A program made the translations under genes and the position numbers. From assembly GCF_048323675.1 (NCBI RefSeq), contig NZ_JBLWFK010000002.1, positions 372,001 to 436,000 on the forward strand: DNA of 64,000 nucleotides. Direction: 5' to 3'. Positions 24,189 to 32,324 of this stretch are shown here, in pieces. This DNA comes from Mangrovimicrobium sp048323675 (GTDB lineage: Bacteria; Pseudomonadota; Gammaproteobacteria; Pseudomonadales; Halieaceae). Under the pieces are notes generated by a model. That model saw nothing but the letters and a program-made list of their open reading frames with translations, was not told the origin of the DNA and did not search any database. Position 1 is the first letter of the stretch; every line of letters begins with the position of its first letter.

Positions 24189-26327
24189 ATGTTCGCGCGC
24201 CGTCGAAGCTGTTTACTGTCACTTGCCCTTGCCGGCACCCCCTGTGCCGTTTTCGCCCAGGCGCTCGAAGAGGTTGTCGTTACCGCCGATTTCCGCCCGG
24301 TTGACCTGATGACCTCCGCCGCCAGTGTCAGTGTGATCGGCGAGCCGGAAATGGCACAACGCAGCGCGCGTCACCTGGAAGATATCCTCAGCGCGGCGCC
24401 CAATGTCAGCTGGTCCTCGGGTGCCTCGCGCAGCCGGTTCGTGCAACTGCGCGGCATCGGCGATCTCGAGCAGTATGCTGAACCCAAGTACTACCCCTCC
24501 GTCGGCCTGGTGATCGACGACCTCGAACTCGGCGCAGTGGCCAGTGCCGGGATGCTCTTCGATACCGCGCAGGTCGAGGTGTTGCGCGGACCCCAGGGCA
24601 CCCGCTACGGGGCCAGCGGGCACGCCGGTATGATCCGCATCGGAACGCGTGTCCCCAGCGACAGCTTCGAGGCGCAACTGGAGGGCGGCGTCGGCAACTA
24701 CGGCAGCTACCACATGGGCGCGGTACTCAGCGGGCCGCTGGGTGAGAGCCTCAAGGGGCGTATCGCGGTACAGCAGAATACCGGCGACGGCTACATCGAG
24801 AACGCCTATACCGGCGATGACACCGCGGATTACGACGAACTGACCGGTCGCGTCCGCCTGGTCTGGGAACCGGGCAGCAACGGCAGCTACGATTTCAGCT
24901 ACCAGCACTTCGAAAGTGATAACGGCTACGATGCCTTTTCGCTGCAGAACAACCGCACCACCTGGAGCGATGAGCCCGGCAGCGACGAGCAGGATCTGGA
25001 CGGTTTCAGTGCCCGGGGTGAATGGCGGCTGGGTCAATCCACCCACCTCCAGGCTATCGCCACCTGGCTGGACGGTGATTCGCTCTACGATTACGACGTC
25101 GACTGGGTCTCGGCACCGGTCTGCGAAATCGCAGTTTGCAGCTACGGTTACGACACCGCGCGCGAAATATTCGCCCGGGATCGCAGCCAGGGCACGCTGG
25201 AATTGCGCCTGCTCGGCGGTGACGACGACCGTTCCCGCGGCAGCCTGCGCTACGTGATTGGCCTGTATGCCAATCACAACGAAGAGCGACTGCACTACGC
25301 CTACCCGAGTGCCTGGTACGGCCTGTACGAAAGTGATTCCGACTACGATACCGATCGCTATGCGGTCTACGGCGAACTGGAATACGGCCTCGGCGAGCGC
25401 TTGGGAGTGAGTGCCGGCCTGCGGGTCGAGCAGTTCAACGACGACTACAGCGACAGTAACGGCGTCTCCGGGGACAGCGACGACCAGTTGTTCGACGCGG
25501 AGCTGAGCCTGCAATACGATCTCAATGACACGACATTCCTCTATGCGACGCTCGCCCTGGCCAACAAGCCGGGCGGGGCCAATGTCGCCGCCGGTTCACA
25601 GTACGCCTTCATGAGCGCGCCGTTCCAGCAATTCATGCAGGGCAAGCTACGCTTTGGCAACGAGACCCTGTTCAGTCGCGAACTCGGCCTGAAAGCCACC
25701 GCCTTCGAAGACCGCCTGTCACTGCGCAGCGCGCTATTTTACGCGACCCGCGAGAATGCCCAGCTGGAAAGCTGGATGTGGGACGCTGCCGCCGGGCTCT
25801 GGGTGGGCTATCTCGACAGCGGATCGGACGCGACCAGTTACGGCCTGGAGTTGGAGGCGGACTACGCCCTTACCGCGGCGGTACAACTGTATGGCAGCAT
25901 CGGCTGGCTGGAGACCGAGGTCGATGAAATCAATACCTTCGATCTCGACCTGAACCAGTTTGTCAGCCACAAAAACCGCGCCCAGGCCAAGTCGCCCGAA
26001 TACCAGTACAACGCCGGCGTGCGTGTGCAACTGCCCCGCGGGTTTACTGCGGCGCTGGAAGTGGAGGGCAGGGATGACAGTTATTACGGGTACTACCACA
26101 ACGGCAAGCTGGACAGCTATGACCTGCTGAATGGCAGCCTCGGCTGGTCCGGCCAGCAACTCGATATCCGCCTGTGGGGGCGCAACCTCGGCGACGAGGA
26201 CTACGCAGTGCACGGCCTTTATGTCGGCGCGGACCCCCGCGACGACTTCGGCGCCTGGGCCAACCAGACCTATTACCAGTTCGGTGCGCCGCGTACTTAC
26301 GGCGTCGACGTCACCTGGCGGTTGTGA
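24189..26327 (+). CDS. TonB-dependent receptor, thiamine-type, under TPP riboswitch
   Basis: The 712-residue receptor has a signal peptide (cleavage after VFA, about residue 23), TonB-box region LEEVVVTADFRP, a plug (VEVLRGPQGTRYGASGHAGM) and a barrel ending in a terminal aromatic/arginine context (TYGVDVTWRL). ATG 24189 has GGGAG seven bases upstream. Because a TPP riboswitch precedes it and a PnuT-like gene follows eight bases later, the ligand is very likely thiamine, a phosphate ester or a precursor. Receptors of this class (Omr1-type) were predicted in comparative studies of thiamine regulation. Confidence 0.92.
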   Translation: MFARRRSCLLSLALAGTPCAVFAQALEEVVVTADFRPVDLMTSAASVSVIGEPEMAQRSARHLEDILSAAPNVSWSSGASRSRFVQLRGIGDLEQYAEPKYYPSVGLVIDDLELGAVASAGMLFDTAQVEVLRGPQGTRYGASGHAGMIRIGTRVPSDSFEAQLEGGVGNYGSYHMGAVLSGPLGESLKGRIAVQQNTGDGYIENAYTGDDTADYDELTGRVRLVWEPGSNGSYDFSYQHFESDNGYDAFSLQNNRTTWSDEPGSDEQDLDGFSARGEWRLGQSTHLQAIATWLDGDSLYDYDVDWVSAPVCEIAVCSYGYDTAREIFARDRSQGTLELRLLGGDDDRSRGSLRYVIGLYANHNEERLHYAYPSAWYGLYESDSDYDTDRYAVYGELEYGLGERLGVSAGLRVEQFNDDYSDSNGVSGDSDDQLFDAELSLQYDLNDTTFLYATLALANKPGGANVAAGSQYAFMSAPFQQFMQGKLRFGNETLFSRELGLKATAFEDRLSLRSALFYATRENAQLESWMWDAAAGLWVGYLDSGSDATSYGLELEADYALTAAVQLYGSIGWLETEVDEINTFDLDLNQFVSHKNRAQAKSPEYQYNAGVRVQLPRGFTAALEVEGRDDSYYGYYHNGKLDSYDLLNGSLGWSGQQLDIRLWGRNLGDEDYAVHGLYVGADPRDDFGAWANQTYYQFGAPRTYGVDVTWRL

Positions 26328-26335
26328 GTTGAGCG

Positions 26336-26932
26336 ATGGCGTTTAATACCCTGGTCGAAATCGCCGCCACCCTGTGCGGGCTGGTCTATATCCTGTTCAT
26401 GATTCGCGAGCGGATCATCTGCTGGCCCTTCGGGATTGCCGGCTCAATGTTGTCGATCTACCTGTTCGTGGAAAATCACCTGTACTCCGAAGCCATCCTG
26501 TACCTGTTCTACGTGGTAATGGGTTTCTGGGGCTGGCAGCGCTGGGCGCGCAGGGAAACACTGGCGCACAACAATCCGGTGGTGCACTACAGCTTCCTGC
26601 AGCACCTGCCGTTGCTGCTGGCCTCCGCCCTGGGCAGTTTCGCCCTGGGCTGGTTTTTCAGTACCTTCACGGATGCCGCGCGTCCCTGGTTCGATGCCAC
26701 GACTACCGTGTTCAGTTTTACTGCGACGTATTTTGAAGTGAAAAAAGTGCTGGAAACCTGGCTCTACTGGATCGTACTCAACGCCGCTTCAATCTGGTTG
26801 TATGCCGATCGTTCACTGGATATCTACGCGGCGCTGATCTGTGTCTACACCGTGCTGTCGGTGTGGGGGCTGGTGCAGTGGTGGCTTGCCTGGCGCCGGG
26901 AGAATTGCCTGCAGGCACAGGCCGCGGACTAG
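26336..26932 (+). CDS. pnuT: PnuT-type thiamine transporter (PnuC family)
   Basis: The 198-residue membrane protein has seven hydrophobic helices and the PnuC-family pattern ICWPFGIAGSMLSIYLF, LYSEAILYLFYVVMGFWGW and TYFEVKKVLETWLYWIVLN. PnuC proteins move nicotinamide riboside, but the branch found with TPP riboswitches (PnuT) moves thiamine by facilitated diffusion, with kinase trapping. It is co-transcribed with the receptor, so the two give outer- and inner-membrane passage. No thiamine kinase is seen nearby. The end overlaps the convergent MFS gene by four bases. Confidence 0.9.
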   Translation: MAFNTLVEIAATLCGLVYILFMIRERIICWPFGIAGSMLSIYLFVENHLYSEAILYLFYVVMGFWGWQRWARRETLAHNNPVVHYSFLQHLPLLLASALGSFALGWFFSTFTDAARPWFDATTTVFSFTATYFEVKKVLETWLYWIVLNAASIWLYADRSLDIYAALICVYTVLSVWGLVQWWLAWRRENCLQAQAAD

Positions 26933-28242
26933 CCGGCCGCGAGTGCGGCCGCCCGCCCGCGCCGCTCGTTGACGCTGAACAGCAGCAGCAACCCGGCGAC
27001 AAAAAACGCCAGCGGCGCCAGCAGGGATATCCGGTGGTCGCCGGCCCACAGGTGATTGAGCAGCCCGTAGGCGATCGGACCCACGATTGCCGCTGCGCGG
27101 TTGGCCATGCCCCAGAGGCCGAAAATTTCACCGTTGCGCGCCTGCGGCGTGAGATTGCCGATCAGCGCGCGCCCGCCGGCCTGGGTGGCTCCCATGGCCA
27201 GACCGATCAGGTTGCCGCACAGCCACACGTCGCCGGTGGCATTGGCGGTGGCGCCGACCGCGATGGCCACGATCCAGGTAAGCAATGCCCCGGCCAGTGT
27301 CGGTACTGAACCGAAGCGGTCCTGGGCGTGGCCGAAACCGAAAGCGCCGGCGGCCGCGGTCAGGTTGACCACCATGATCAGCATGATCAGTTGCTGGCTG
27401 TCGAAACCGAAAACCTCCTGGGCGAAAATGGCGGCGATGACCACCACGGTGGACACCCCGGCCTGGAACAGGCTGAGGCAGCCGAGGAAGCGGAACAGGT
27501 CGGGCATGCGGCGCACGTGCTGCAGCGTATCGAGGACCTGGCCGAAGCCGGCGTGCAGCCAGCTGCTTCCCGGGGGCAGGGGGCGGGGCCGGGCGCGCTC
27601 GCGCAGGAACAGGAAGGTCGGGGTGGCGGTGATGGCGAAAATCACCGCAGTGATCAGCAGCGTGACCGGCACGTAGCCGCTGGCAGGCATGCCGGCGGCG
27701 GCAGCGTACTGGATCCAGCCCAGGCAGCAGGCCAGTGTAAGCACCCCGCCAAAGTACCCCAGCCCCCAACCGTAGCCGGATATCCGGCCCATGTTGTCTT
27801 CCGTCGCGATCTCCGGCAGGAAAGCCGCGATCAGGTTTTCACCCAGGGAAAAGGCGGTGGCGGAGATTACCAGCATGGTGATCGCCAGCCAGAGTTGGGC
27901 GGGGCCCGCAAAGGCCAGTCCCGCGGTGCCTGCAATGCAGCACAGGGTGGTGAGCAGCAGGAACCGTTTCTTGCTGGCGTGGTAGTCCGCCAGGGCGCCG
28001 ACCACGGGGCCCGCCAGCAACACGACGAAGTTGGAAAGGCCAATCGCCAGGGTCCACAGCAGGGTGGCCATGCCCGGCGAGGCCGCGCCGATTTCAGCCG
28101 CAACCACGCCGACGAAATAGGCGCTGTAGATGGTGGTCAGCACCACGGTGGTATAGCCGGAGTTGGCGAAATCGTAGAAAGCCCAGGCCAGGATCTCGCG
28201 TTTGGCGACCGCGGCCGGCGGATCTCCGGGGATTTCCTTCAC
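26929..28242 (-). CDS. MFS transporter of the UMF1/Atg22 family
   Basis: The 437-residue protein has about twelve hydrophobic segments and begins with the UMF1 signature WAFYDFANSGYTTVVLTTIYSAYF. ALADYHASKKRFL is the MFS loop 2-3 motif. The yeast member, Atg22, exports amino acids from the vacuole; bacterial members are unassigned. Membrane location is certain, substrate unknown. It stands alone between the thiamine operon and the GDPD gene, divergent from the latter. Confidence 0.85.
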   Translation of the reverse strand: MKEIPGDPPAAVAKREILAWAFYDFANSGYTTVVLTTIYSAYFVGVVAAEIGAASPGMATLLWTLAIGLSNFVVLLAGPVVGALADYHASKKRFLLLTTLCCIAGTAGLAFAGPAQLWLAITMLVISATAFSLGENLIAAFLPEIATEDNMGRISGYGWGLGYFGGVLTLACCLGWIQYAAAAGMPASGYVPVTLLITAVIFAITATPTFLFLRERARPRPLPPGSSWLHAGFGQVLDTLQHVRRMPDLFRFLGCLSLFQAGVSTVVVIAAIFAQEVFGFDSQQLIMLIMVVNLTAAAGAFGFGHAQDRFGSVPTLAGALLTWIVAIAVGATANATGDVWLCGNLIGLAMGATQAGGRALIGNLTPQARNGEIFGLWGMANRAAAIVGPIAYGLLNHLWAGDHRISLLAPLAFFVAGLLLLFSVNERRGRAAALAAG

Positions 28243-28317
28243 GCCAATTTACCCTTTGCCCGGGGAGAGGCTAACATGCGCCCAACGCGGAGCAGGGCGA
28301 CTGCACAGGGGCGATGA

Positions 28318-29145
28318 ATGACCGAGACACTGCAGGACCTGGTAATGGCAATGGCGGATACTTGGATGGCGGCGATTCCCCGGTCGGTGCCCGACAAGAC
28401 AGCGTTGCAGCGCTGCCGGCTGGTATCCCACCGCGGCGAGCACGATGGCAAACTGGTGAGGGAAAATACCCTGCAAGCCTTCGCCGATGCAAGTGCCGCC
28501 GGCGTCTGGGGTATCGAATGTGATATCCGCTGGAGCGCCGATGGCCAGCCGGTGATCTGCCATGACCCGGATTTGCAGCGCGTGTTCGGCGCGCAGCAGC
28601 GTGTCGCTGAATGTACGCTCGCCCAATTGGGTGGCATCGCGCCGGACCTGCCCACCCTGCAGGCCCTGGTGGCGCAGTTCGGCGGTCGCAACCACCTGAT
28701 GCTCGAACTCAAGGCCGACAGCAGGGGCGCCACGCTGGCCCGGCGACAGAGCCTGCAGCAACTGCTGTCGCCACTGGAGCCGGGAAGGGACTTCCATATA
28801 CTTGCGCTCGATCCGGCGCTTTTCGAACTGGTCAGCTTCCTGCCGCCCTCCGCCTGCCTGCCCGTGGCCCAGACCAATACCCGCAAATTGAGCGAAGTGG
28901 CATTGCAGCGGGGCTATGCCGGTCTCGCCGGACACTACCTGTTGCTGGGGACAGACCTGCAGCATCGCCACCAGGCGGTCGGCCAGCGCGTGGGCAGCGG
29001 GTTTCCCACGTCGAGCAACTGCCTGTGGCGGGAGATCAATCGGGGCATGGACTGGATATTCAGCAATCACGCGGTAGCGCTGCAGCGCGCCATCGCAGCG
29101 CTGCTGGAGGATCAGAACCGGAACACGCCGAACAGGGCGGCGTGA
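28318..29145 (+). CDS. Glycerophosphodiester phosphodiesterase family protein
   Basis: The 275-residue TIM-barrel protein has the GDPD catalytic signatures: SHRGEHDGKLVRENTLQAF (His-Arg and Glu-Asn), IECDIRWSADGQPVICHDP (metal-binding Glu, Asp and second His) and MLELK. It splits glycerophosphodiesters to sn-glycerol-3-phosphate and an alcohol, in phospholipid recycling. No signal peptide, so cytoplasmic like UgpQ. Unusually, an N-terminal segment of about 30 residues precedes the barrel. Its last 34 bases overlap the convergent EEP-domain gene. Confidence 0.88.
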   Translation: MTETLQDLVMAMADTWMAAIPRSVPDKTALQRCRLVSHRGEHDGKLVRENTLQAFADASAAGVWGIECDIRWSADGQPVICHDPDLQRVFGAQQRVAECTLAQLGGIAPDLPTLQALVAQFGGRNHLMLELKADSRGATLARRQSLQQLLSPLEPGRDFHILALDPALFELVSFLPPSACLPVAQTNTRKLSEVALQRGYAGLAGHYLLLGTDLQHRHQAVGQRVGSGFPTSSNCLWREINRGMDWIFSNHAVALQRAIAALLEDQNRNTPNRAA

Positions 29146-29876
29146 TCCGACAGGTCGCGCCAGTGGCCGCTCGCCAGCTTGCGGCAGGAGATCGGTTTGA
29201 GCCCGCGATAGTAGACCCTGTCAACCGGCAACAGGGGCGCCCACACGGGGAAGGTGCGCGCGTGCCGTCCCTCCAGTGTCACGAACAGTTCCTTCAGGTT
29301 CAGGTCGTCGTGGAAATGGCGTTCGGCGCGCCGGCGCCAGTCGTTGAAATCCCCCGCGATGATCATGGGTTCATCTTCCGGCACGTGCTCGGCAATCCGC
29401 CAGGTCAGCGCCTGTAACTGTTCGCGCCGCTCCTGTTCCAGCAGCCCGAGATGCACGCAGAGCGTATGCAGGCGCGTTTTCGCCGGTCCCAGTTCGATGA
29501 CGCCGTGGAGAATGCTGCGACTGGAGCGGGGGAACAGCGAGACATCGATATTCTCCCAACTGACGAAGGGATGCATGCTGAGAATGGCGTTGCCGTGATC
29601 GCCCTTGCGGTAGATGGCGTTGCGCCCATAGGCATAGTGCGGCCAGGCCTGGTCGGCGAGGAACTCGAAGTGAGGCTGTTCCGGGTAGGACAGCCGGCCC
29701 ATTTTTTTTTCCGACTTCTGTGCAAGCCCGTGCACTTCCTGGAGGAAGACGATGTCCGCGCCGGTTTCCGCGATGCGCTGGCGCATGCTGTCGAGTACGA
29801 AGCGGCGCTTCCCGGTGCAATAGCCCTTGTGGATGTTGTAGGTCAGGATATGAATTTCCCTGCCGGCTGTGGACAT
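29112..29876 (-). CDS. Endonuclease/exonuclease/phosphatase family protein, YbhP-like
   Basis: The 254-residue protein has the EEP fold motifs: ILTYNIHKG at the start, IVFLQEVHG (metal-binding Glu), GDFNDWRRR and SDHAALFGVF (catalytic Asp-His at the end). It resembles YbhP, encoded next to cardiolipin synthase ClsB in E. coli, which suggests action on a phosphodiester in lipid or nucleotide metabolism. The neighbouring GDPD gene fits a lipid theme. Start ATG 29876; no signal peptide. Confidence 0.85.
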   Translation of the reverse strand: MSTAGREIHILTYNIHKGYCTGKRRFVLDSMRQRIAETGADIVFLQEVHGLAQKSEKKMGRLSYPEQPHFEFLADQAWPHYAYGRNAIYRKGDHGNAILSMHPFVSWENIDVSLFPRSSRSILHGVIELGPAKTRLHTLCVHLGLLEQERREQLQALTWRIAEHVPEDEPMIIAGDFNDWRRRAERHFHDDLNLKELFVTLEGRHARTFPVWAPLLPVDRVYYRGLKPISCRKLASGHWRDLSDHAALFGVFRF

Positions 29877-30303
29877 CGGGCGCTCTCAAATGAACAGGAA
29901 AGGACAGCAGTATAGTTGAGCCTCCAGTTTGACAGCATCGCCGGGATTTCGCTGCAACCATCCGGCGGAAAATCCGGTTTGCTTGCGTGCCCGCCACAAA
30001 AGCTCTAAATTGAAATGACTACAGCAGGTAAAAACCTGCGCCTTCGGGTCTGTAACTCAAGAACACAACAGTAACGCTCGTCACGGAACCATTGCTTCGG
30101 TCCATGGTTCGGTGGCATCTGTCACCAGTCGTGCACAGCCTTCCGGGGCGTGTGCCCGGGCCTGGAGTGTTGCCAGGTGTCTACAGTTGGGATTCCGGCA
30201 ATGTCCTCGCAAGGTGGCATACAGTTCACGGGAAAGTGCAGTGCGCAAGCAGGCGCGCTCCACGTTCCTGAATTGGGCACTAACGCTTCTGCGGAGGTCT
30301 GCG
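29877..30303. other. 427-base gap: divergent promoters and long leader of the gap operon
   Basis: No convincing gene is seen. It contains a small perfect hairpin GCAGGT-AAAA-ACCTGC (30024-30039) and a second, GAACCAT (30086-30092) pairing with ATGGTTC (30104-30110). An open frame from 30112 joins the GAPDH-like gene but has no family similarity before 30304. The gap may encode a structured 5' leader for the GAPDH/PEPC genes. Confidence 0.5.
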
Positions 30304-31326
30304 ATGACACGGCAAAAGCCCATTCGGGTGGGCATCATGGGGTTCGGCCAGATCGGCCGGCAAATCTACGAGCTTGCTGCCTGCAGCGACGATGTCGATA
30401 TAGTCGCCATCGCCGATATCGGCAAGCCGCACATCCTGCATTACCTGCTGCGTTCCGAGGTGGAAAATCCCCAGGACTACCTGCTGGAAGGCAATTTCCT
30501 GGTCAATCCCCGGTTTCGCTCAAGGCTGGTTGAGATCGACCGCCCCGCGGAGGTGCCCTGGGATATTTTCGCCGTGGATGCCGTCATTGACGCTACCGGC
30601 AAGTTTCGCGACGGCCAGTCCATGCGCGACCATCTCCACAGCGGCGCGCCGCGGGTCATCCTGCGCACGCTCCCCACCGACGAGATCGACCGCATCGTTA
30701 TTCCCGGCCTCAACCACGCCAGTGTCGAGGCGGGCGACCGTATGATCTCCGCCGGTTCGGCGACTACCGGCGCCCTGGCCCTGCTGCTCGACAGCCTCTC
30801 CCGCAGCTTTGCAATCGAATGTGGCAGCATGACCACGGTACATGCCTACACCTCGGACCAGGCCCTGCAGGACTATGCGGGTTCGGATTTTCGTCGCAGC
30901 CGCTCCGCCGCCAAGAACATCATTCCCAACAACCACGAAGCCAGCGACTGGCTGGGGCGTCTACTGCCCGGGTTCGAGGGCAAGATCCTCACCTCGGCGC
31001 TCAATGTGCCGGTGCAGGAGGGTTGCCTGCTGGACGTCAACCTGGTCATGGCCGACCCCGCGGTGGACGCCGAGGCCGTCAATGCCGTGATGCGCGAGGC
31101 GGCGCAGCGCAACCCGTCCATAATCGGTGTCGCCGAAGACCCGATCGTATCCTCTGACGTGATCGGCAGTCCGCTGTCGCTGTTGTTTGACCTCAAGGGC
31201 ACGATCAAGGCGGGAGGCAGCATCATCAAGACCCTGAGCTGGTACGAGACCCGCGGCCACGCCGCGCGCCTGCTCGACGTGGTGCGCCTCTACGATACGC
31301 TGGACAGCCAGCGGGAGGTGGCCTGA
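30304..31326 (+). CDS. GAPDH-like protein lacking the catalytic cysteine
   Basis: The 340-residue protein has the GAPDH fold with the NAD-binding start VGIMGFGQIGRQIYELA. The active-site peptide normally SCTTNC reads SATTGA here, so the nucleophile Cys is Ala153 (GCG codon). The general-base His180 is kept (TVHAYT). Other substrate sites are changed: the phosphate-binding Arg in xARVPVP reads ALNVPV, the STGAAKAVG segment reads NNHEASDWLG, and the C-terminal Asn of YDNEWGYS reads YETRGHA. It cannot work as a normal glyceraldehyde-3-phosphate dehydrogenase. ATG 30304 has GGAGG seven bases upstream. Coupled by TGATG to a normal gap gene; a regulatory subunit or altered enzyme is likely. Confidence 0.85.
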   Translation: MTRQKPIRVGIMGFGQIGRQIYELAACSDDVDIVAIADIGKPHILHYLLRSEVENPQDYLLEGNFLVNPRFRSRLVEIDRPAEVPWDIFAVDAVIDATGKFRDGQSMRDHLHSGAPRVILRTLPTDEIDRIVIPGLNHASVEAGDRMISAGSATTGALALLLDSLSRSFAIECGSMTTVHAYTSDQALQDYAGSDFRRSRSAAKNIIPNNHEASDWLGRLLPGFEGKILTSALNVPVQEGCLLDVNLVMADPAVDAEAVNAVMREAAQRNPSIIGVAEDPIVSSDVIGSPLSLLFDLKGTIKAGGSIIKTLSWYETRGHAARLLDVVRLYDTLDSQREVA

Positions 31327-32324
31327 TGAAAGTCGGTATCAATGGTTTCGGCCGCATCGGTCGCTCGGTCTTCCGGATCCTGGAGAATGTTCCGGGCGTG
31401 GACGTCGTCGCCATCAACGACCTGTTCGACAATGAGGCACTGCGCTACCTGCTGAGCTACGACACGGTGATGGGCCCATTCCGCAAGCCGCTGAAACTCG
31501 AGGACGAATATTTCGTCACCGACAAGAGCCGCGCCCTGCTGCTCAATGAACGCAACCCGGTCGATATTCCCTGGGGCCGGCTCGGCGTGGATGTGGTGGT
31601 CGAGTCCACCGGCGTGTTTCGCGCGCGTGAGCAACTGGAACAGCACCTGCGCGCGGGGGCGGAGCGGGTAGTTCTCACTGTCCCCTCCAAGGACCCGGTG
31701 GATTACACGGTAGTGCTCGGGGTAAACGACGACGGCCTGTCGCCGGAGCACCGCATCATCTCCAACGCCAGCTGTACCACCAATTGCCTTGCACCCATGG
31801 CCAGGGTCCTCAACGACGCCTTCGGCATCGAGGAGGGCGTGATCAATACCGTGCACGCCTACACCAACGACCAGCGCCTCGCGGATGTGCCGCATTCCGA
31901 CTGGCGGCGCAGCCGCGCCGCCGCGGAAAACATCATCCCCACATCCACCGGCGCCGCCAAAGCGGTCGGGGAAGTACTACCCCAGCTGAAGGGCAGGCTG
32001 CACGGTATTGCCGCCCGGGTGCCGGTACCGGACGGTTCCGTGGTGGACCTGTTCGTCAAACTGTCGCGCGCAGTCACCCTGGAGGAGGTCAACGCTACCG
32101 TGCGTGAGGCGGCAGCCTCAGAGCGGTTGCGCGGCATCCTGCAGTACAGCGACACGCCGATCGTATCCTCGGATATTATCGGCAACTCCCACTCGTCCAT
32201 TTACGACGCGGGGTTCAGTGCGGTCACCTGTGATCGCTACCTGCGGGTACTCAACTGGTACGACAACGAATGGGGCTACTCATCCCGCGTCTGCGACCTG
32301 CTGGGGAGGATTGGTTCCTGGTGA
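31326..32324 (+). CDS. gap: Glyceraldehyde-3-phosphate dehydrogenase, type I
   Basis: The 332-residue enzyme is intact: NAD site VGINGFGRIGRSVFRI, catalytic SNASCTTNCLAP with Cys150, His177 in TVHAYT, phosphate contacts TSTGAAKAVG and ARVPVPDGSVVDLF, and C-terminal WYDNEWGYSSRV. It converts glyceraldehyde-3-phosphate to 1,3-bisphosphoglycerate with NAD(P). It overlaps the GAPDH-like gene in front (TGATG) and ppc behind (GTGA), so all three should be made together. Whether it works in glycolysis or gluconeogenesis is open, but coupling to PEP carboxylase points to the lower glycolytic/anaplerotic junction. Confidence 0.96.
   Translation: MKVGINGFGRIGRSVFRILENVPGVDVVAINDLFDNEALRYLLSYDTVMGPFRKPLKLEDEYFVTDKSRALLLNERNPVDIPWGRLGVDVVVESTGVFRAREQLEQHLRAGAERVVLTVPSKDPVDYTVVLGVNDDGLSPEHRIISNASCTTNCLAPMARVLNDAFGIEEGVINTVHAYTNDQRLADVPHSDWRRSRAAAENIIPTSTGAAKAVGEVLPQLKGRLHGIAARVPVPDGSVVDLFVKLSRAVTLEEVNATVREAAASERLRGILQYSDTPIVSSDIIGNSHSSIYDAGFSAVTCDRYLRVLNWYDNEWGYSSRVCDLLGRIGSW

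Noticed and set aside
30304..31326. Treating the first GAPDH-like gene as a pseudogene
   Set aside because: The frame is intact over the full family length, with a good ribosome site and tight coupling, so loss of the active Cys looks selective rather than decay.
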